Shown here: one piece after another, positions 19,616 through 29,265 of the stretch
How the letters are laid out: each line of letters opens with the position of its first letter
How positions within the stretch are numbered: position 1 is the stretch's first letter
Source: an uncultured Pelagibacteraceae bacterium
GTDB taxonomy: Bacteria; Pseudomonadota; Alphaproteobacteria; Pelagibacterales; Pelagibacteraceae
DNA length: 64,000 bases
Direction of reading: 5' to 3'
Assembly (NCBI GenBank): GCA_902523615.1
Contig: CABYZW010000004.1
Coordinates: 1-64,000 of the forward strand
The notes under the pieces: model-generated
The model's database searches: none
What the model saw: only the letters and a program-made list of their open reading frames with translations
What the model was told of the DNA's origin: nothing
Program-made: the position numbers and the translations under genes

Positions 19616-19847
19616 AGGACAAAGAGCAGGAGAAGGAGCGATTGAAATAGAGGTTGATCAAGGGAAGTTTTACTATTGGTGCAGTTGTGGCAAGAGCTCT
19701 AAACAACCATTCTACGATGGCTCACACAAAGAAACTGAATTAAATCCTTTGGTATATAAAGCTAAATTAACAAAAAAAATGTTTTTTTGTGTTTGTAAAC
19801 AGACTAACAATTAACCTTTTTGTGACGGCTCACTTAACAAAAAGTAA
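19608..19847 (+). pseudogene. Tandem CDGSH iron-sulfur protein with in-frame stop and lost ligands
   Basis: The open part is 68 residues (stop TAA at 19812-19814). Domain 1 (C25-S-C27 ... PFYDGSH40) matches the CDGSH cluster motif except that the third ligand cysteine is tyrosine (TAC, one change from TGC). Domain 2 starts C61-V-C63-K-Q-T-N-N and then hits TAA. In the same frame the next codons read PFCDGSL, exactly continuing the C-x-C-x2-T-x3-P-F-C-D-G-S-H pattern with the final histidine now leucine. The gene therefore looks like a two-domain CISD3-type [2Fe-2S] protein carrying three lesions. It overlaps the HAD gene. A short functional single-domain product cannot be excluded. Confidence 0.75.
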
Positions 19848-19885
19848 CATTGCAAATTCAGAATTAACAATTACTTTAGTAAATT

Positions 19886-20719
19886 ATGACAATCGAAGTA
19901 GATAAAATTATAGACCCAATTCCAGCATCTGATGGAGCTGGGGTAAAGTTAAAAAGAAGTATTGGAGTTGAACCAAATTATTTTGATCCTTTTTTAATGT
20001 TAGACGAATTTGGTTCTGAAAATAGTGAGGATTATATTGCCGGCTTTCCTCCTCACCCACACAGAGGTATTGAAACAGTTACTTATATGCTTGCAGGTAA
20101 CTTTGAGCACAAAGATAGCACTGGAGGCAAAGGAAGAATGACTGCTGGTGATGTACAGTGGATGAAAACTGGAAGTGGAATAATTCACTCTGAAATGCCT
20201 GCAATGAAAGAAGGTAAGCTTCATGGATTTCAATTATGGATAAATATGCCAGCTAAATTAAAAATGAGTAAACCAGAATATATTTACATTGATGCAGATA
20301 AAATGAGTATTCACAAAGATGATGAGAAGCAAGTAAAAGTTATCGCTGGTAAATTTGAAAAAGCTGAAGGTCCTGTTAAGGAACATAATGTTGAGCCTAC
20401 TTATTTTGATGTTGAATTAAAAAAAGAAAAAGAATTTAATTACAGTCTACCCTCTACTCACAACACATTTATATATTTAATTAATGGTGAAATAAAAATT
20501 GGTGAAAAAAAACACGATAAAGTTAAAAATAGTACTTTAATTTTATTATCAAAAGGTGAGAATTTAAAAATTAGAGCACAAACCAATTCAAAATTTTTGG
20601 TTATTTCAGGAAAACCTATTAATGAAGAAATAGCTAGGGGTGGCCCATTTGTAATGAATACTAAAGCTGAAATCTTGCAAGCTATACAAGATTATCATAA
20701 TGGTACCTTTGTAAAATAA
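19886..20719 (+). CDS. Pirin family protein
   Basis: This 277-residue bicupin has the metal-binding block FPPHPHRGIETVTYMLAG (about 53-70) followed by DSTGGKGRMTAGDVQWM and GSGIIHSEMP with the remaining N-terminal cupin ligands. The C-terminal cupin (about 165-260) ends ARGGPFVMN, as is usual in pirins. Some members have quercetinase or redox-sensor activity, but the role here is unknown. It stands 38 bases after the CDGSH remnant and 3 bases before a quinone oxidoreductase, probably in one unit. Confidence 0.93.
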   Translation: MTIEVDKIIDPIPASDGAGVKLKRSIGVEPNYFDPFLMLDEFGSENSEDYIAGFPPHPHRGIETVTYMLAGNFEHKDSTGGKGRMTAGDVQWMKTGSGIIHSEMPAMKEGKLHGFQLWINMPAKLKMSKPEYIYIDADKMSIHKDDEKQVKVIAGKFEKAEGPVKEHNVEPTYFDVELKKEKEFNYSLPSTHNTFIYLINGEIKIGEKKHDKVKNSTLILLSKGENLKIRAQTNSKFLVISGKPINEEIARGGPFVMNTKAEILQAIQDYHNGTFVK

Positions 20720-20722
20720 TTA

Positions 20723-21694
20723 ATGAAATCAATAAAGATAGAAAAGTTTGGTGGACCAGAAGTTCTCAAATTTCAAGAAATAGATGTTGGGAAACCTGGA
20801 CTTAAAGAAGTTTTAATTAAAAATCTATCTATAGGTTTAAATTTTATTGATATTTATCATAGAACAGGTCTTTATCCTATTCCACTACCTAGTGGTATTG
20901 GTCTTGAAGCTTGTGGGGTAATTGAAGAAATTGGCTCAGAAGTAAGTTTATTTAAAGTTGGTGATAGAGTTACACATGCATCAATGCCAATCGGTGCTTA
21001 TTCAGAAAAACAAATTATGCCAGAGGATAAATTAATTTCAGTTCCTAATGGTATCTCAGATGAAGTTGCCTCATGTATCACTCTTAAAGGGATTACTGCA
21101 GAATATTTATTACATAGAGCTTATACCCTAAAAAAAGGTGACAAAGTTTTATATCACGCTGCAGCAGGTGCTCTAGGTCAAATTTTATGTCCATGGGCTA
21201 ATGCTATAGGTGCTGAAGTTATTGGAACTGTTGGAACTAAAGCAAAAGAAGAAATTGCCAAAAAAAATGGTTGTCATCATGTAATCAATTACACTGAGAA
21301 AGATTTTGTTAAGGAGGTAGAAAAAATTGTTGGAAAAAATGGTATTGATGTTGTTTATGATGGCGTTGGTATTAAAACTTTCAAGGGATCAATTGAGACA
21401 TTAAGAATAAGGGGAATGATGGTAGCGTTTGGAAATGCCTCTGGTTATGTAGATACATTAGACATTAAAAAAGATATTAACGCTAAGGGTTTGTTTTTTA
21501 CTCGACCATCAATTGCACATTACACAGTAAAAAGAGAGGAATTAGTTAACTCAGCAAAGAAAGTTTTTGATGCTATTTTAACAAAAAAATTTACAGTCGA
21601 AATCTCAAAAAAATATTCTCTTAAAGATGCTCCTCAAGCTCACAAAGACTTAGAAGCCAGGTTGTTAACAGGACCAGCAGTTATTATACCTTAA
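20723..21694 (+). CDS. NADPH:quinone oxidoreductase (zinc-free MDR family)
   Basis: This 323-residue protein has the GroES-like domain (NFIDIYHRTGLYPIPLPSGIG about 46-66) and a Rossmann domain with AAAGALGQILCPWANAIGAEVIG about 148-170, matching the QOR type of medium-chain reductases. The catalytic zinc cysteines are absent, as is usual for this class. It reduces quinones or enones with NADPH. It follows pirin by 3 bases and overlaps the convergent DUF2721 gene by 4 bases. Confidence 0.93.
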   Translation: MKSIKIEKFGGPEVLKFQEIDVGKPGLKEVLIKNLSIGLNFIDIYHRTGLYPIPLPSGIGLEACGVIEEIGSEVSLFKVGDRVTHASMPIGAYSEKQIMPEDKLISVPNGISDEVASCITLKGITAEYLLHRAYTLKKGDKVLYHAAAGALGQILCPWANAIGAEVIGTVGTKAKEEIAKKNGCHHVINYTEKDFVKEVEKIVGKNGIDVVYDGVGIKTFKGSIETLRIRGMMVAFGNASGYVDTLDIKKDINAKGLFFTRPSIAHYTVKREELVNSAKKVFDAILTKKFTVEISKKYSLKDAPQAHKDLEARLLTGPAVIIP

Positions 21695-22095
21695 TCTAAC
21701 CTTACATCCATATCTGACATATGCAATCGCAGAGCATTAGTTGAAATATGGATTTCTCTTATAAAAAAAAGTATTGAAATCATCATTGATAAACAACAAG
21801 ATCCAAAAATTAGTCTTGCTATAAAAATTTCATTCAAATAAAGGCCAAGCACTGTAAGCATATTAAATAAAAAACCAAATGCTCCAAATAGTATTGACCA
21901 TCTTAGTAAGGTAATTCTTCCACTTAAATTAATAAATTGCTTTTTCCATTCAGGGGGTACATGTTTTTCATAAACATGCTCATCATGTAATTCTCTAATT
22001 AAGGCACTTAAAGAATGAAACCTATTGCTATAAACTCCCATTATTAATGGAATTGCAGGAAACATTAAAGCTGTAACAGTATAATCTATATTCAT
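21691..22095 (-). CDS. DUF2721 family membrane protein
   Basis: This 134-residue protein starts MNIDYTVTALMFPAIPLIMG and has a polar stretch LSALIRELHDEHV after helix 1, then two further helices (about 62-85 and 90-110), the layout of DUF2721. I chose the ATG at 22095; the only longer start is a TTG at 22116, and neither has a clear Shine-Dalgarno sequence. Function is unknown. It is divergent from ubiA. Confidence 0.75.
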   Translation of the reverse strand: MNIDYTVTALMFPAIPLIMGVYSNRFHSLSALIRELHDEHVYEKHVPPEWKKQFINLSGRITLLRWSILFGAFGFLFNMLTVLGLYLNEIFIARLIFGSCCLSMMISILFFIREIHISTNALRLHMSDMDVRLD

Positions 22096-22146
22096 GCGAA
22101 TCAGTTTGATTATCAATCTTGCCTTTGTTATTTACAAGTAAATTTT

Positions 22147-23010
22147 ATGATGCAATTTAACTTATTTATTGAATTAATAAGGCTTAAAAAACCCATTGGA
22201 TATATGTTGCTTTTTTGGCCATGTGCCTGGGGACTTACAGCAGTTTTTGATTTTTCCTCAAAATTAAATGTTTATTTTTTTTATTTACTTCTTTTTTTTC
22301 TTGGTGCTGTTTTGATGCGATCAGCTGGTTGTATAGTTAATGACATATTAGACAAAAATTTTGACTCTAGAGTATCAAGAACTAAAAACAGACCTATTGC
22401 TTCAGAAAAAATTTCTATTAAACGAGGACTATTGTATGCGAGTTTTCTATGCTTATTAGCTTTCTTAATTTTAATTAATTTTAATTACTTTACAATAATA
22501 ATCGCTTTAGCCTCAATGCCTTTAGCATTCACTTATCCTTTAATGAAGAGATTTACTTATTGGCCACAGCTATTTTTAGGAATAACTTTTAATTATGGAC
22601 TAATTTTAGGTTGGTCTTCGATCAGCTCAAATGTTGAGTACATTCCTATAATATTCTATTTTGGAGCCATATTTTGGACACTTGGATACGACACTATATA
22701 TGGGTTTCAAGATATTAAAGACGATGAAATTATTGGGCTTAAATCAACATCAATAAAATTTAAGAATGATCCTTATACATTTTTGTACTTATGTTATTCA
22801 ATATTTACAATTAGCTTAATAGTAGTTGGGTATTTGTTAAAGATGAATATTTTTTATTATATCATGCTAGTTCCAGTAATTTTTCAAATGTTTTATTTAC
22901 AGTTGTATAAGTTAAACGTTTCCGATGCACCTATTTGTCTAAAAACTTTTAAATCAAATAATTTTTTAGGGATTTTAATATTCATTACATTAGTTGTAGG
23001 TAAAATATAA
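22147..23010 (+). CDS. ubiA: 4-hydroxybenzoate polyprenyltransferase UbiA
   Basis: This 287-residue membrane prenyltransferase attaches the polyprenyl tail to 4-hydroxybenzoate in ubiquinone synthesis. The first Asp-rich motif is NDILDKNFDSRVSRTKNRP (65-83) and the second is YDTIYGFQDIKDDEIIGLKS, with about eight hydrophobic helices. Ubiquinone links this gene to the oxidase and quinone reductase nearby. It starts an 11-gene-dense plus-strand run with msbA one base downstream. Confidence 0.94.
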   Translation: MMQFNLFIELIRLKKPIGYMLLFWPCAWGLTAVFDFSSKLNVYFFYLLLFFLGAVLMRSAGCIVNDILDKNFDSRVSRTKNRPIASEKISIKRGLLYASFLCLLAFLILINFNYFTIIIALASMPLAFTYPLMKRFTYWPQLFLGITFNYGLILGWSSISSNVEYIPIIFYFGAIFWTLGYDTIYGFQDIKDDEIIGLKSTSIKFKNDPYTFLYLCYSIFTISLIVVGYLLKMNIFYYIMLVPVIFQMFYLQLYKLNVSDAPICLKTFKSNNFLGILIFITLVVGKI

Positions 23011-23011
23011 A

Positions 23012-24751
23012 ATGAATAACAAACAAATATTAAAAAGATTATACAAGGATTATACAAAGAAATATTTAAATAAAATTCTATTATCTGTTTTTTTTTCTAT
23101 TCTTTTAGCTGGAAGTACTTCTTCAGTGGCTTATTTATTAGATCCAGCTATAAAAGAACTTTTCATTAAAAAATCAGAAAATTTAATATTTATAATACCG
23201 GGACTAATAGTTTTAGCATTTTTGATAAAAGGAAGCTCATTATATTTAGCTAAAGTAATTATGATCAATGTTTCTGAGGAAGTAAGAAAAGATATTCAAA
23301 CCGATATGTTCGCATCTCTTGTCAAAGCAGACACTCAATTGATAGATAATAAACACTCAGGTAAATTCATTGGGAATTTGTTAAATGATGTCAATATGAT
23401 TGTAAACTTAATAAGCACTGCAATCTTAAATATCTTCAAAGATAGTCTTACGCTTTTAGGCTTATTAGCTGTCATGTTCTATCAAAATTGGAAACTTTCC
23501 CTGATAGCCATCGCAATGATACCTTTAGCTAGTATGGCAGCTAAGGTATTAGGAAAAAGAATGGGTAAAGTTTCAAATCAACAAATGCAACGCCATGGAA
23601 CCTTGGCATCTTATTTAATTGAAATTTTTAAAAACCATAAATTAATCAAAATTTTTCAAAAAGAAGAGTATGAAAAAAAAAGAGCTAATGAATTCATAGA
23701 TACATTAAAAGAATCAAATAGAAAAATTAATATAATTTTTGTTAGAGCATCTCCAATAATGGAGTCTCTTACAGGATTAATGATTGCATTAATAATATTT
23801 ATTTCAGCAAAACTAATAATGAAAGGTGAATTAGAAGTTAGTAATTTTTTTTCTTTTTTAGCTGCTATGATGTTAGCTTATCAGCCTGTTAGATCTCTAG
23901 CCACTTTAAATATAGCCATACAACAAGGATTGACTGGTGCAAAGAAAGTTATCCCTATCATAGATGAAATAAACCAAGTAAAAGATAAACAAGGTGCTGG
24001 TAATATTAATATTACTAATGGTGATATTAAATTTCAAAATGTTGAGTTCTCATATTCATCTGGTGAAAGAAAAATTTTAGGAGATATAAGTCTAGATATT
24101 CCAGGAAAAAAAATGACCGCTTTGGTAGGCTTAAGTGGTGCTGGAAAATCAACAATAATTAATCTTATTCCACGTTTCTATAATGTTATTAATGGAGATA
24201 TAAAAATTGATGGCCAATCAATATACGATACAACTCTTTATTCACTTCGAAAAAATATATCTTTTGTTAGTCAAGATACAACATTGTTCGACGATACAAT
24301 TAGAAACAATATATCTTATGCAAAAATTGACGCGACTAAGGATGAAATTGAAGAAGCAGCAAAATTTTCTTTTGCAGATGAATTTATAAATAAACTGCCA
24401 AAAAACTATGATACTCTAATTGGTGAGAATGGTGTCAAACTTTCTGGTGGAGAAAAACAGAGGTTATCTATTGCACGTGCAATTTTAAAAAAAAGTCCTA
24501 TAATTTTATTAGATGAGGCTACATCTTCTCTTGATGCTGAAACTGAGAATAAAATTCAAGAGGCAATTGCTTTTTTAACAAAAGGTCGGACTACGATTGT
24601 TATTGCTCACAGACTATCTACTATTCTAAATTCAGATAAAATTTATGTAATAAATAAAGGTAATGTTATTGGTGAGGGAAATCATGAGGAACTGATAGGC
24701 TATTCCAAAGAATATAAAAATTTTTATGAAAAACAGATTAAAAAAACATAA
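23012..24751 (+). CDS. msbA: Lipid A export ABC transporter MsbA
   Basis: This 579-residue half-transporter has six membrane helices in the first about 310 residues and a nucleotide-binding domain. Walker A is GLSGAGKSTI (about 373-382), the signature is LSGGEKQRLSIARAIL (about 475-490), Walker B is IILLDEATSSLDAE, and the H-loop follows in VIAHRLST. Its place in front of waaA, lpxK and an lpxL homologue supports lipid A flipping rather than drug or peptide export. It overlaps waaA by one base. Confidence 0.92.
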   Translation: MNNKQILKRLYKDYTKKYLNKILLSVFFSILLAGSTSSVAYLLDPAIKELFIKKSENLIFIIPGLIVLAFLIKGSSLYLAKVIMINVSEEVRKDIQTDMFASLVKADTQLIDNKHSGKFIGNLLNDVNMIVNLISTAILNIFKDSLTLLGLLAVMFYQNWKLSLIAIAMIPLASMAAKVLGKRMGKVSNQQMQRHGTLASYLIEIFKNHKLIKIFQKEEYEKKRANEFIDTLKESNRKINIIFVRASPIMESLTGLMIALIIFISAKLIMKGELEVSNFFSFLAAMMLAYQPVRSLATLNIAIQQGLTGAKKVIPIIDEINQVKDKQGAGNINITNGDIKFQNVEFSYSSGERKILGDISLDIPGKKMTALVGLSGAGKSTIINLIPRFYNVINGDIKIDGQSIYDTTLYSLRKNISFVSQDTTLFDDTIRNNISYAKIDATKDEIEEAAKFSFADEFINKLPKNYDTLIGENGVKLSGGEKQRLSIARAILKKSPIILLDEATSSLDAETENKIQEAIAFLTKGRTTIVIAHRLSTILNSDKIYVINKGNVIGEGNHEELIGYSKEYKNFYEKQIKKT

Positions 24752-26004
24752 TGCTCTTCATTTACAGATTTTTAATTAATTTTATATTCATATTATCACC
24801 TTTAATTATAAGTTTAAGACTAATTAAAAAAAAAGAAGATATTAAAAGATTTAAAGAAAAATTTTGTTTTTTTACAAAAAAAAGGGTCAAAGGTAATCTA
24901 ATTTGGTTTCATGGAGCTAGTGTAGGGGAAATTAAAAGTATAGTTCCAGTTTTAGAAAAAATTCAAGAAAACAAAAATGTCAATCAAATTTTAATTACCT
25001 CAAATACTCTTAGTTCATCAAAAATTGTTGAAAAACTAAATTTAAAAAAAATAACTCATCAATTTTTTCCTATTGATACAAATTATTTATCAAATGTTTT
25101 TTTAAATTATTGGAGACCATCTCTTGTTTTTTTTATCGACTCAGAAATTTGGCCAAATACTTTTTTAAATTTAAAGAAAAAAAGAATCCCTGTTGGTCTT
25201 GTAAATGGAAGAATTACAAAAAAAACTTTTCAAAGATGGAAAATGTTTCCAAATTTTTCTGAAAAATTGTTTAATAACTTTAGTTTATGTTTATCTTCAA
25301 GTATTGAGTCGAAAAAATTTTTACAAAAACTTGGAGCTAAAAATGTGAAATTTATTGGTAATCTCAAATTTACGCAATCTAATGAAATAATGATTGAACA
25401 AAAAAGTAAGATAAAAAAATTTTTTTCCTTAAAAAAAATATGGTGTGCCTCCAGTACCCACGATACAGAAGAATATTTGTGTGGAAAAGTTCATAAAGAA
25501 CTTAAAAAAAAACATAAAAATCTTTTAACAATAATTATACCTAGACATATTGAAAGATTAGATGAAATAAAAACGCAATTACATCAAATAAATCTCAAAA
25601 CATATTCTTTTCAATCAAATATAAAGATTAGTAAAGATACGGATATATTTATTGTTGACACTTACGGCAGATCTAATTCTTTTTATAATTATTGTAAAAC
25701 CGTGTTTTTAGGTGGATCAATAATAAACCATGGAGGACAAAATCCTCTAGAAGCTGCACGACATGGTTGCAAAATTCTTCATGGCCCGAATGTTAATAAT
25801 TTTAAGGAAATATATAAATTTTTAAAAAAAAATGGATTATCAAAAAAGATAAATAACCAAAAAGAGTTAATCCATTCTTTAAATTTACTTTTAAGTAAAA
25901 AAACTAATACTAAAATAATGCAAAAAAAAATAGTTGAAATTGGTCAAAAGATTTTAAAAAGAAGTTATGAAGAAATTAATTTGTTAATAAAAAATGAAAT
26001 TTAA
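24751..26004 (+). CDS. waaA: 3-deoxy-D-manno-octulosonic acid transferase WaaA (KdtA)
   Basis: This 417-residue GT-B enzyme has an N-terminal membrane anchor (about 1-22), WFHGASVGEIKSIVPVL (about 52-68) with the catalytic glutamate, and the C-terminal nucleotide-sugar block GGSIINHGGQNPLEAARHG. It adds Kdo to lipid IVA. The neighbours msbA, lpxK and the acyltransferase confirm an LPS block. The AT-rich genome gives an unusually lysine-rich protein. Confidence 0.95.
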   Translation: MLFIYRFLINFIFILSPLIISLRLIKKKEDIKRFKEKFCFFTKKRVKGNLIWFHGASVGEIKSIVPVLEKIQENKNVNQILITSNTLSSSKIVEKLNLKKITHQFFPIDTNYLSNVFLNYWRPSLVFFIDSEIWPNTFLNLKKKRIPVGLVNGRITKKTFQRWKMFPNFSEKLFNNFSLCLSSSIESKKFLQKLGAKNVKFIGNLKFTQSNEIMIEQKSKIKKFFSLKKIWCASSTHDTEEYLCGKVHKELKKKHKNLLTIIIPRHIERLDEIKTQLHQINLKTYSFQSNIKISKDTDIFIVDTYGRSNSFYNYCKTVFLGGSIINHGGQNPLEAARHGCKILHGPNVNNFKEIYKFLKKNGLSKKINNQKELIHSLNLLLSKKTNTKIMQKKIVEIGQKILKRSYEEINLLIKNEI

Positions 26005-26938
26005 AAAACCTAAATTTTGGGATTTAAAAAAACCAAATCTATTATCTTATCTTTTATTACCTTTAACTATTCCTGTCAGAATTAATAATTATTTTCTAAA
26101 AAAAAAAATAAAAAAAAAATTGAAAAATTTAAAAACTATATGTGTTGGAAATATCTACATTGGAGGTACAGGTAAGACATCAGTAGCTTTAAAGATATAT
26201 GAACTGCTAAGTGAATTAAAATTTAGTGTTTCTGTGGGAAAAAAATTTTATAAATCCCATATTGATGAAAAAATAATTTTAGAAAAAAAATCAAAATTAA
26301 TATGTTCAAAGAGCAGATTGGGCATAATTAATAAGGGGATAGAAACTAATCAAAATATTATAATTTTTGATGATGGTCTTCAGGATAAAAATATTTCATA
26401 TGATTTAGAATTTGTATGTTTTGATGCAGAAAATTGGATTGGAAATGGTCATCTAATTCCATCAGGCCCTTTAAGAGAAAAAATTTCAAGCTTAAAAAAA
26501 TATGATGCGGTTTTCTTAAAAAGCAACAATGAAGTTCAAAAGGAAATTATTGAAACAATTAAGATGATAAATCCAAATATCGAAATTTTTGAGATATTTT
26601 ATGAAATCTCAAATATAGACAATTTTGATACTTCAGATGATTACTTGATATTTTCAGGTATAGGAAACCCAAATAATTTTAAAAATACTTTATTAAGGTA
26701 TAATTTTAATATTAAGGAAGTAATAATTTTTCCAGATCATTATAATTATAATCAAAATGATATTAAAAAAATTAAATTACAAGCAAAAAAAATAAATGCA
26801 AAAATTATCACTACTGAGAAAGATTATGTAAGGATTTCAAAATCTGAAAATACCGATATAGATTTTATAGAGGTAGATTTAATAGTAAAAAATAGGACAA
26901 AGTTAATAGATTTTATTAAATTAAAAATAAATGAATAA
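25994..26938 (+). CDS. lpxK: Tetraacyldisaccharide 4'-kinase LpxK
   Basis: This 314-residue kinase phosphorylates the lipid A precursor. It has an N-terminal membrane-proximal segment with LLPLTIPVRINNYF, the P-loop GNIYIGGTGKTSVALKI (about 49-65), and the conserved IIFDDGLQDKNISYDLE block (about 122-138). GNGHLIPSGPLRE is also characteristic. It overlaps waaA by 11 bases and the acyltransferase by 8. Confidence 0.95.
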   Translation: MKFKKPKFWDLKKPNLLSYLLLPLTIPVRINNYFLKKKIKKKLKNLKTICVGNIYIGGTGKTSVALKIYELLSELKFSVSVGKKFYKSHIDEKIILEKKSKLICSKSRLGIINKGIETNQNIIIFDDGLQDKNISYDLEFVCFDAENWIGNGHLIPSGPLREKISSLKKYDAVFLKSNNEVQKEIIETIKMINPNIEIFEIFYEISNIDNFDTSDDYLIFSGIGNPNNFKNTLLRYNFNIKEVIIFPDHYNYNQNDIKKIKLQAKKINAKIITTEKDYVRISKSENTDIDFIEVDLIVKNRTKLIDFIKLKINE

Positions 26939-27785
26939 TATCAAATACTTTTTACAATTCATAATTATAATTACCTTACTTTTAATCTATAAAATATTAG
27001 GATTAAAATATTCGAGTTTATTGTCAGGAAAAATTTTTACTTTTATAGGACCATTGTTTAGGTCAAATAAAATTAGTCATTCAAATTTAGAGATAGCTTT
27101 TCCAAAATTAAATAAACTGCAAAGAAAACATATCCTGAACAAGATGTGGTCTAACTATGGAAAAATATTTGCAGAATATGTTTTTATTAAAGACTTTAAA
27201 AAATCAGAAAACATTATTGTAGAAAATCAAGAAATCTTAAACTCAATTAAAATGAATTCCGAACCTGTGATTTTTATTTCTGGTCATTTTAATAATTTTG
27301 AACTAATGGCAATGCATATCGAGAAAACAGGAATAGATCTTGCAGCAGTATACAGACCATTAAACAATAAATTTCTCAATCCAATAATGGAGCAAATAAG
27401 AAAAAAATATATTTGCAAAAAACAAATTAAAAAAGGCATTTCAGGCACCAAAGAACTTCTTCAAAATTTTAAAAATGGTACATCTATAGCTTTAATGATT
27501 GATCAAAGAGTTTCCCAGGGAATTAAGGCTGATTTTTTCAATAAAGACGCATTAACTACAACTATTCCTGCTCAATTTGTAAAAAAATTTAAAGCTAAAG
27601 TTGTTCCTATTTATATTGAAAGAAAAAATGAAAAAAAAAGATTTAAGCTAAAGGTTCATAAACCTTTAGTATTTGAAAATGAGGACTCTATAGAGATGAT
27701 TACTCATAAATTAAACAAAATTTTGGAGGAAATGATAACAAAAAATCCTGAACAATGGATTTGGACACATAATAGATGGAAATAA
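26931..27785 (+). CDS. lpxL: Lipid A biosynthesis lauroyl/myristoyl acyltransferase (LpxL/HtrB family)
   Basis: This 284-residue protein has an N-terminal hydrophobic anchor (about 8-26) and the acyltransferase block SGHFNNFELMAMH, whose H-x4-E pair is catalytic (about residues 119-124), followed by VYRPLNNKF and IDQRVSQGI. The C terminus ends EQWIWTHNRWK, typical of LpxL/LpxM. It transfers a secondary acyl chain to Kdo2-lipid IVA. It is the last gene of the LPS run. Confidence 0.92.
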   Translation: MNNIKYFLQFIIIITLLLIYKILGLKYSSLLSGKIFTFIGPLFRSNKISHSNLEIAFPKLNKLQRKHILNKMWSNYGKIFAEYVFIKDFKKSENIIVENQEILNSIKMNSEPVIFISGHFNNFELMAMHIEKTGIDLAAVYRPLNNKFLNPIMEQIRKKYICKKQIKKGISGTKELLQNFKNGTSIALMIDQRVSQGIKADFFNKDALTTTIPAQFVKKFKAKVVPIYIERKNEKKRFKLKVHKPLVFENEDSIEMITHKLNKILEEMITKNPEQWIWTHNRWK

Positions 27786-27792
27786 CTTAAGG

Positions 27793-27978
27793 TTAAGATT
27801 CTCTTTTAATTGAAGCTTCAATATAAGAATAATAAGGTTCCTGCAAATCTACGTTCCAATAACTTAAACTTTCTAGGGGAATTTTTTTTCCAGATATAGC
27901 ACAAATAACATGGTCTCCACGTTCTATTACCTCAAAATTGTTTGGTAAATATTTTAATTTAGCTAATTTTTTCAACAT
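27793..27978 (-). CDS. DUF2093 family protein
   Basis: This 61-residue protein begins MLKKLAKLKYLPNNFEVIERGD and contains VICAISGKKIPLESLSYWN and a C-terminal QEPYYSYIEASI, the pattern of the small alphaproteobacterial DUF2093 family. Function is unknown. I chose the start at 27978; a longer frame to 28038 would overlap purD. Its start is 21 bases from that of the divergent purD, so the promoters must interlock. Confidence 0.78.
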   Translation of the reverse strand: MLKKLAKLKYLPNNFEVIERGDHVICAISGKKIPLESLSYWNVDLQEPYYSYIEASIKRES

Positions 27979-27999
27979 TTTTAGTTTATATATTCTTAT

Positions 28000-29265
28000 A
28001 TGAAAGTAGGAATAATAGGAAGTGGCGGTAGAGAGCATGCTTTGTGTGTATCATTGAAAAAATCGAGTAAAATTAGCAAAATCTTTTGCTTTCCAGGAAA
28101 TGCTGGTACAAATTCATTAGCAGAAAATGTCAATTTAGACATCAAAAATTTTGAAAAGCTAAAAAATTTTATAATAAATGAAAAAATTGAGATTGTTATT
28201 GTTGGTCCAGAAAAACCGTTAGTAGATGGAATTGAAGATTTTTTAAGAAAAAATAAAATTAAAGTATTCGGGCCTAGTAAAGTAGCTTCGCAATTAGAGG
28301 GTTCAAAAATTTTTACGAAAAAAATTTGTGAAAAATATAGTATACCAACAGCAAAATTTGGTATTTTCGAGTCATCGGATAAAGCAAAAAGATTCTTAGA
28401 TGAATGTTCACATCCTATTGTTGTAAAAGCAGACGGGTTAGCGTCGGGTAAAGGAGTATATATTTGTGAAAAAACAAAAGAGTCAAAAAATGCTGTAGAG
28501 GAAATTTTTCAAGGTAAGTTTGGAAAAGCTGAAAATGTTTTAATTGAAGAGTTTCTAGAAGGTGAAGAGATGAGTTTTTTTATTGTTTCTGATGGTAAAA
28601 CTTACAAAGAATTTGGAACAGCCCAAGACCACAAACGGGTACTAGAAGGAGATAAGGGTAAAAATACTGGTGGTATGGGGGCTTATTCACCTTCAAGATT
28701 AGAGACTGATGAATTGAGAAAAAAAATTTTAAATAAGATAATTGAACCAACACTTATAGCATTAAGAGAATTAAATACTTGTTATAAAGGTTTTTTATAT
28801 GCAGGTCTAATAATAGTCAAAGGAGAACCATTTTTAATTGAATATAATGTCAGGATGGGCGACCCTGAATGCCAAACAATTCTTCCAAGACTCAAAAATG
28901 ATTTTGGAGAAATCATCAATGCAGTTGTAACTGAGGAATTAAACTCACTAAATATCGATTGGAGTGATGATAAAAGTTTATGTCTTGTAGTTTGCTCAAA
29001 AGGTTATCCAGATAAATACGAAGATAATGTAGAAATTAAAAATTTAAACCAAATTAATTTAAAAGATAATGAATATATTTTCCATGCAGGTACTAAAGTA
29101 ATTAACTCTAAAGTTTTTTCCAGTGGTGGTAGAGTTTTGAACTTTGTAGTAAAATCAAATGACTTTAAAAAATCCAGAGAAAAAGCCATAGACCTAATAA
29201 AAGAATTAAACTGGGAGAATGGGTTTTTTAGGAAGGACATAGGGCATAAAGTGATAGACAAATGA
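28000..29265 (+). CDS. purD: Phosphoribosylamine-glycine ligase PurD
   Basis: This 421-residue ATP-grasp enzyme makes glycinamide ribonucleotide in purine synthesis. The N-terminal IIGSGGREHALCVSLKKS (4-21) binds phosphoribosylamine, the ATP-grasp core shows VVKADGLASGKGVYIC (about 141-156) and EYNVRMGDPECQ (about 281-292), and DHKRVLEGDKGKNTGGMGAY is the conserved loop. It overlaps rsmD by 4 bases. Confidence 0.97.
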   Translation: MKVGIIGSGGREHALCVSLKKSSKISKIFCFPGNAGTNSLAENVNLDIKNFEKLKNFIINEKIEIVIVGPEKPLVDGIEDFLRKNKIKVFGPSKVASQLEGSKIFTKKICEKYSIPTAKFGIFESSDKAKRFLDECSHPIVVKADGLASGKGVYICEKTKESKNAVEEIFQGKFGKAENVLIEEFLEGEEMSFFIVSDGKTYKEFGTAQDHKRVLEGDKGKNTGGMGAYSPSRLETDELRKKILNKIIEPTLIALRELNTCYKGFLYAGLIIVKGEPFLIEYNVRMGDPECQTILPRLKNDFGEIINAVVTEELNSLNIDWSDDKSLCLVVCSKGYPDKYEDNVEIKNLNQINLKDNEYIFHAGTKVINSKVFSSGGRVLNFVVKSNDFKKSREKAIDLIKELNWENGFFRKDIGHKVIDK

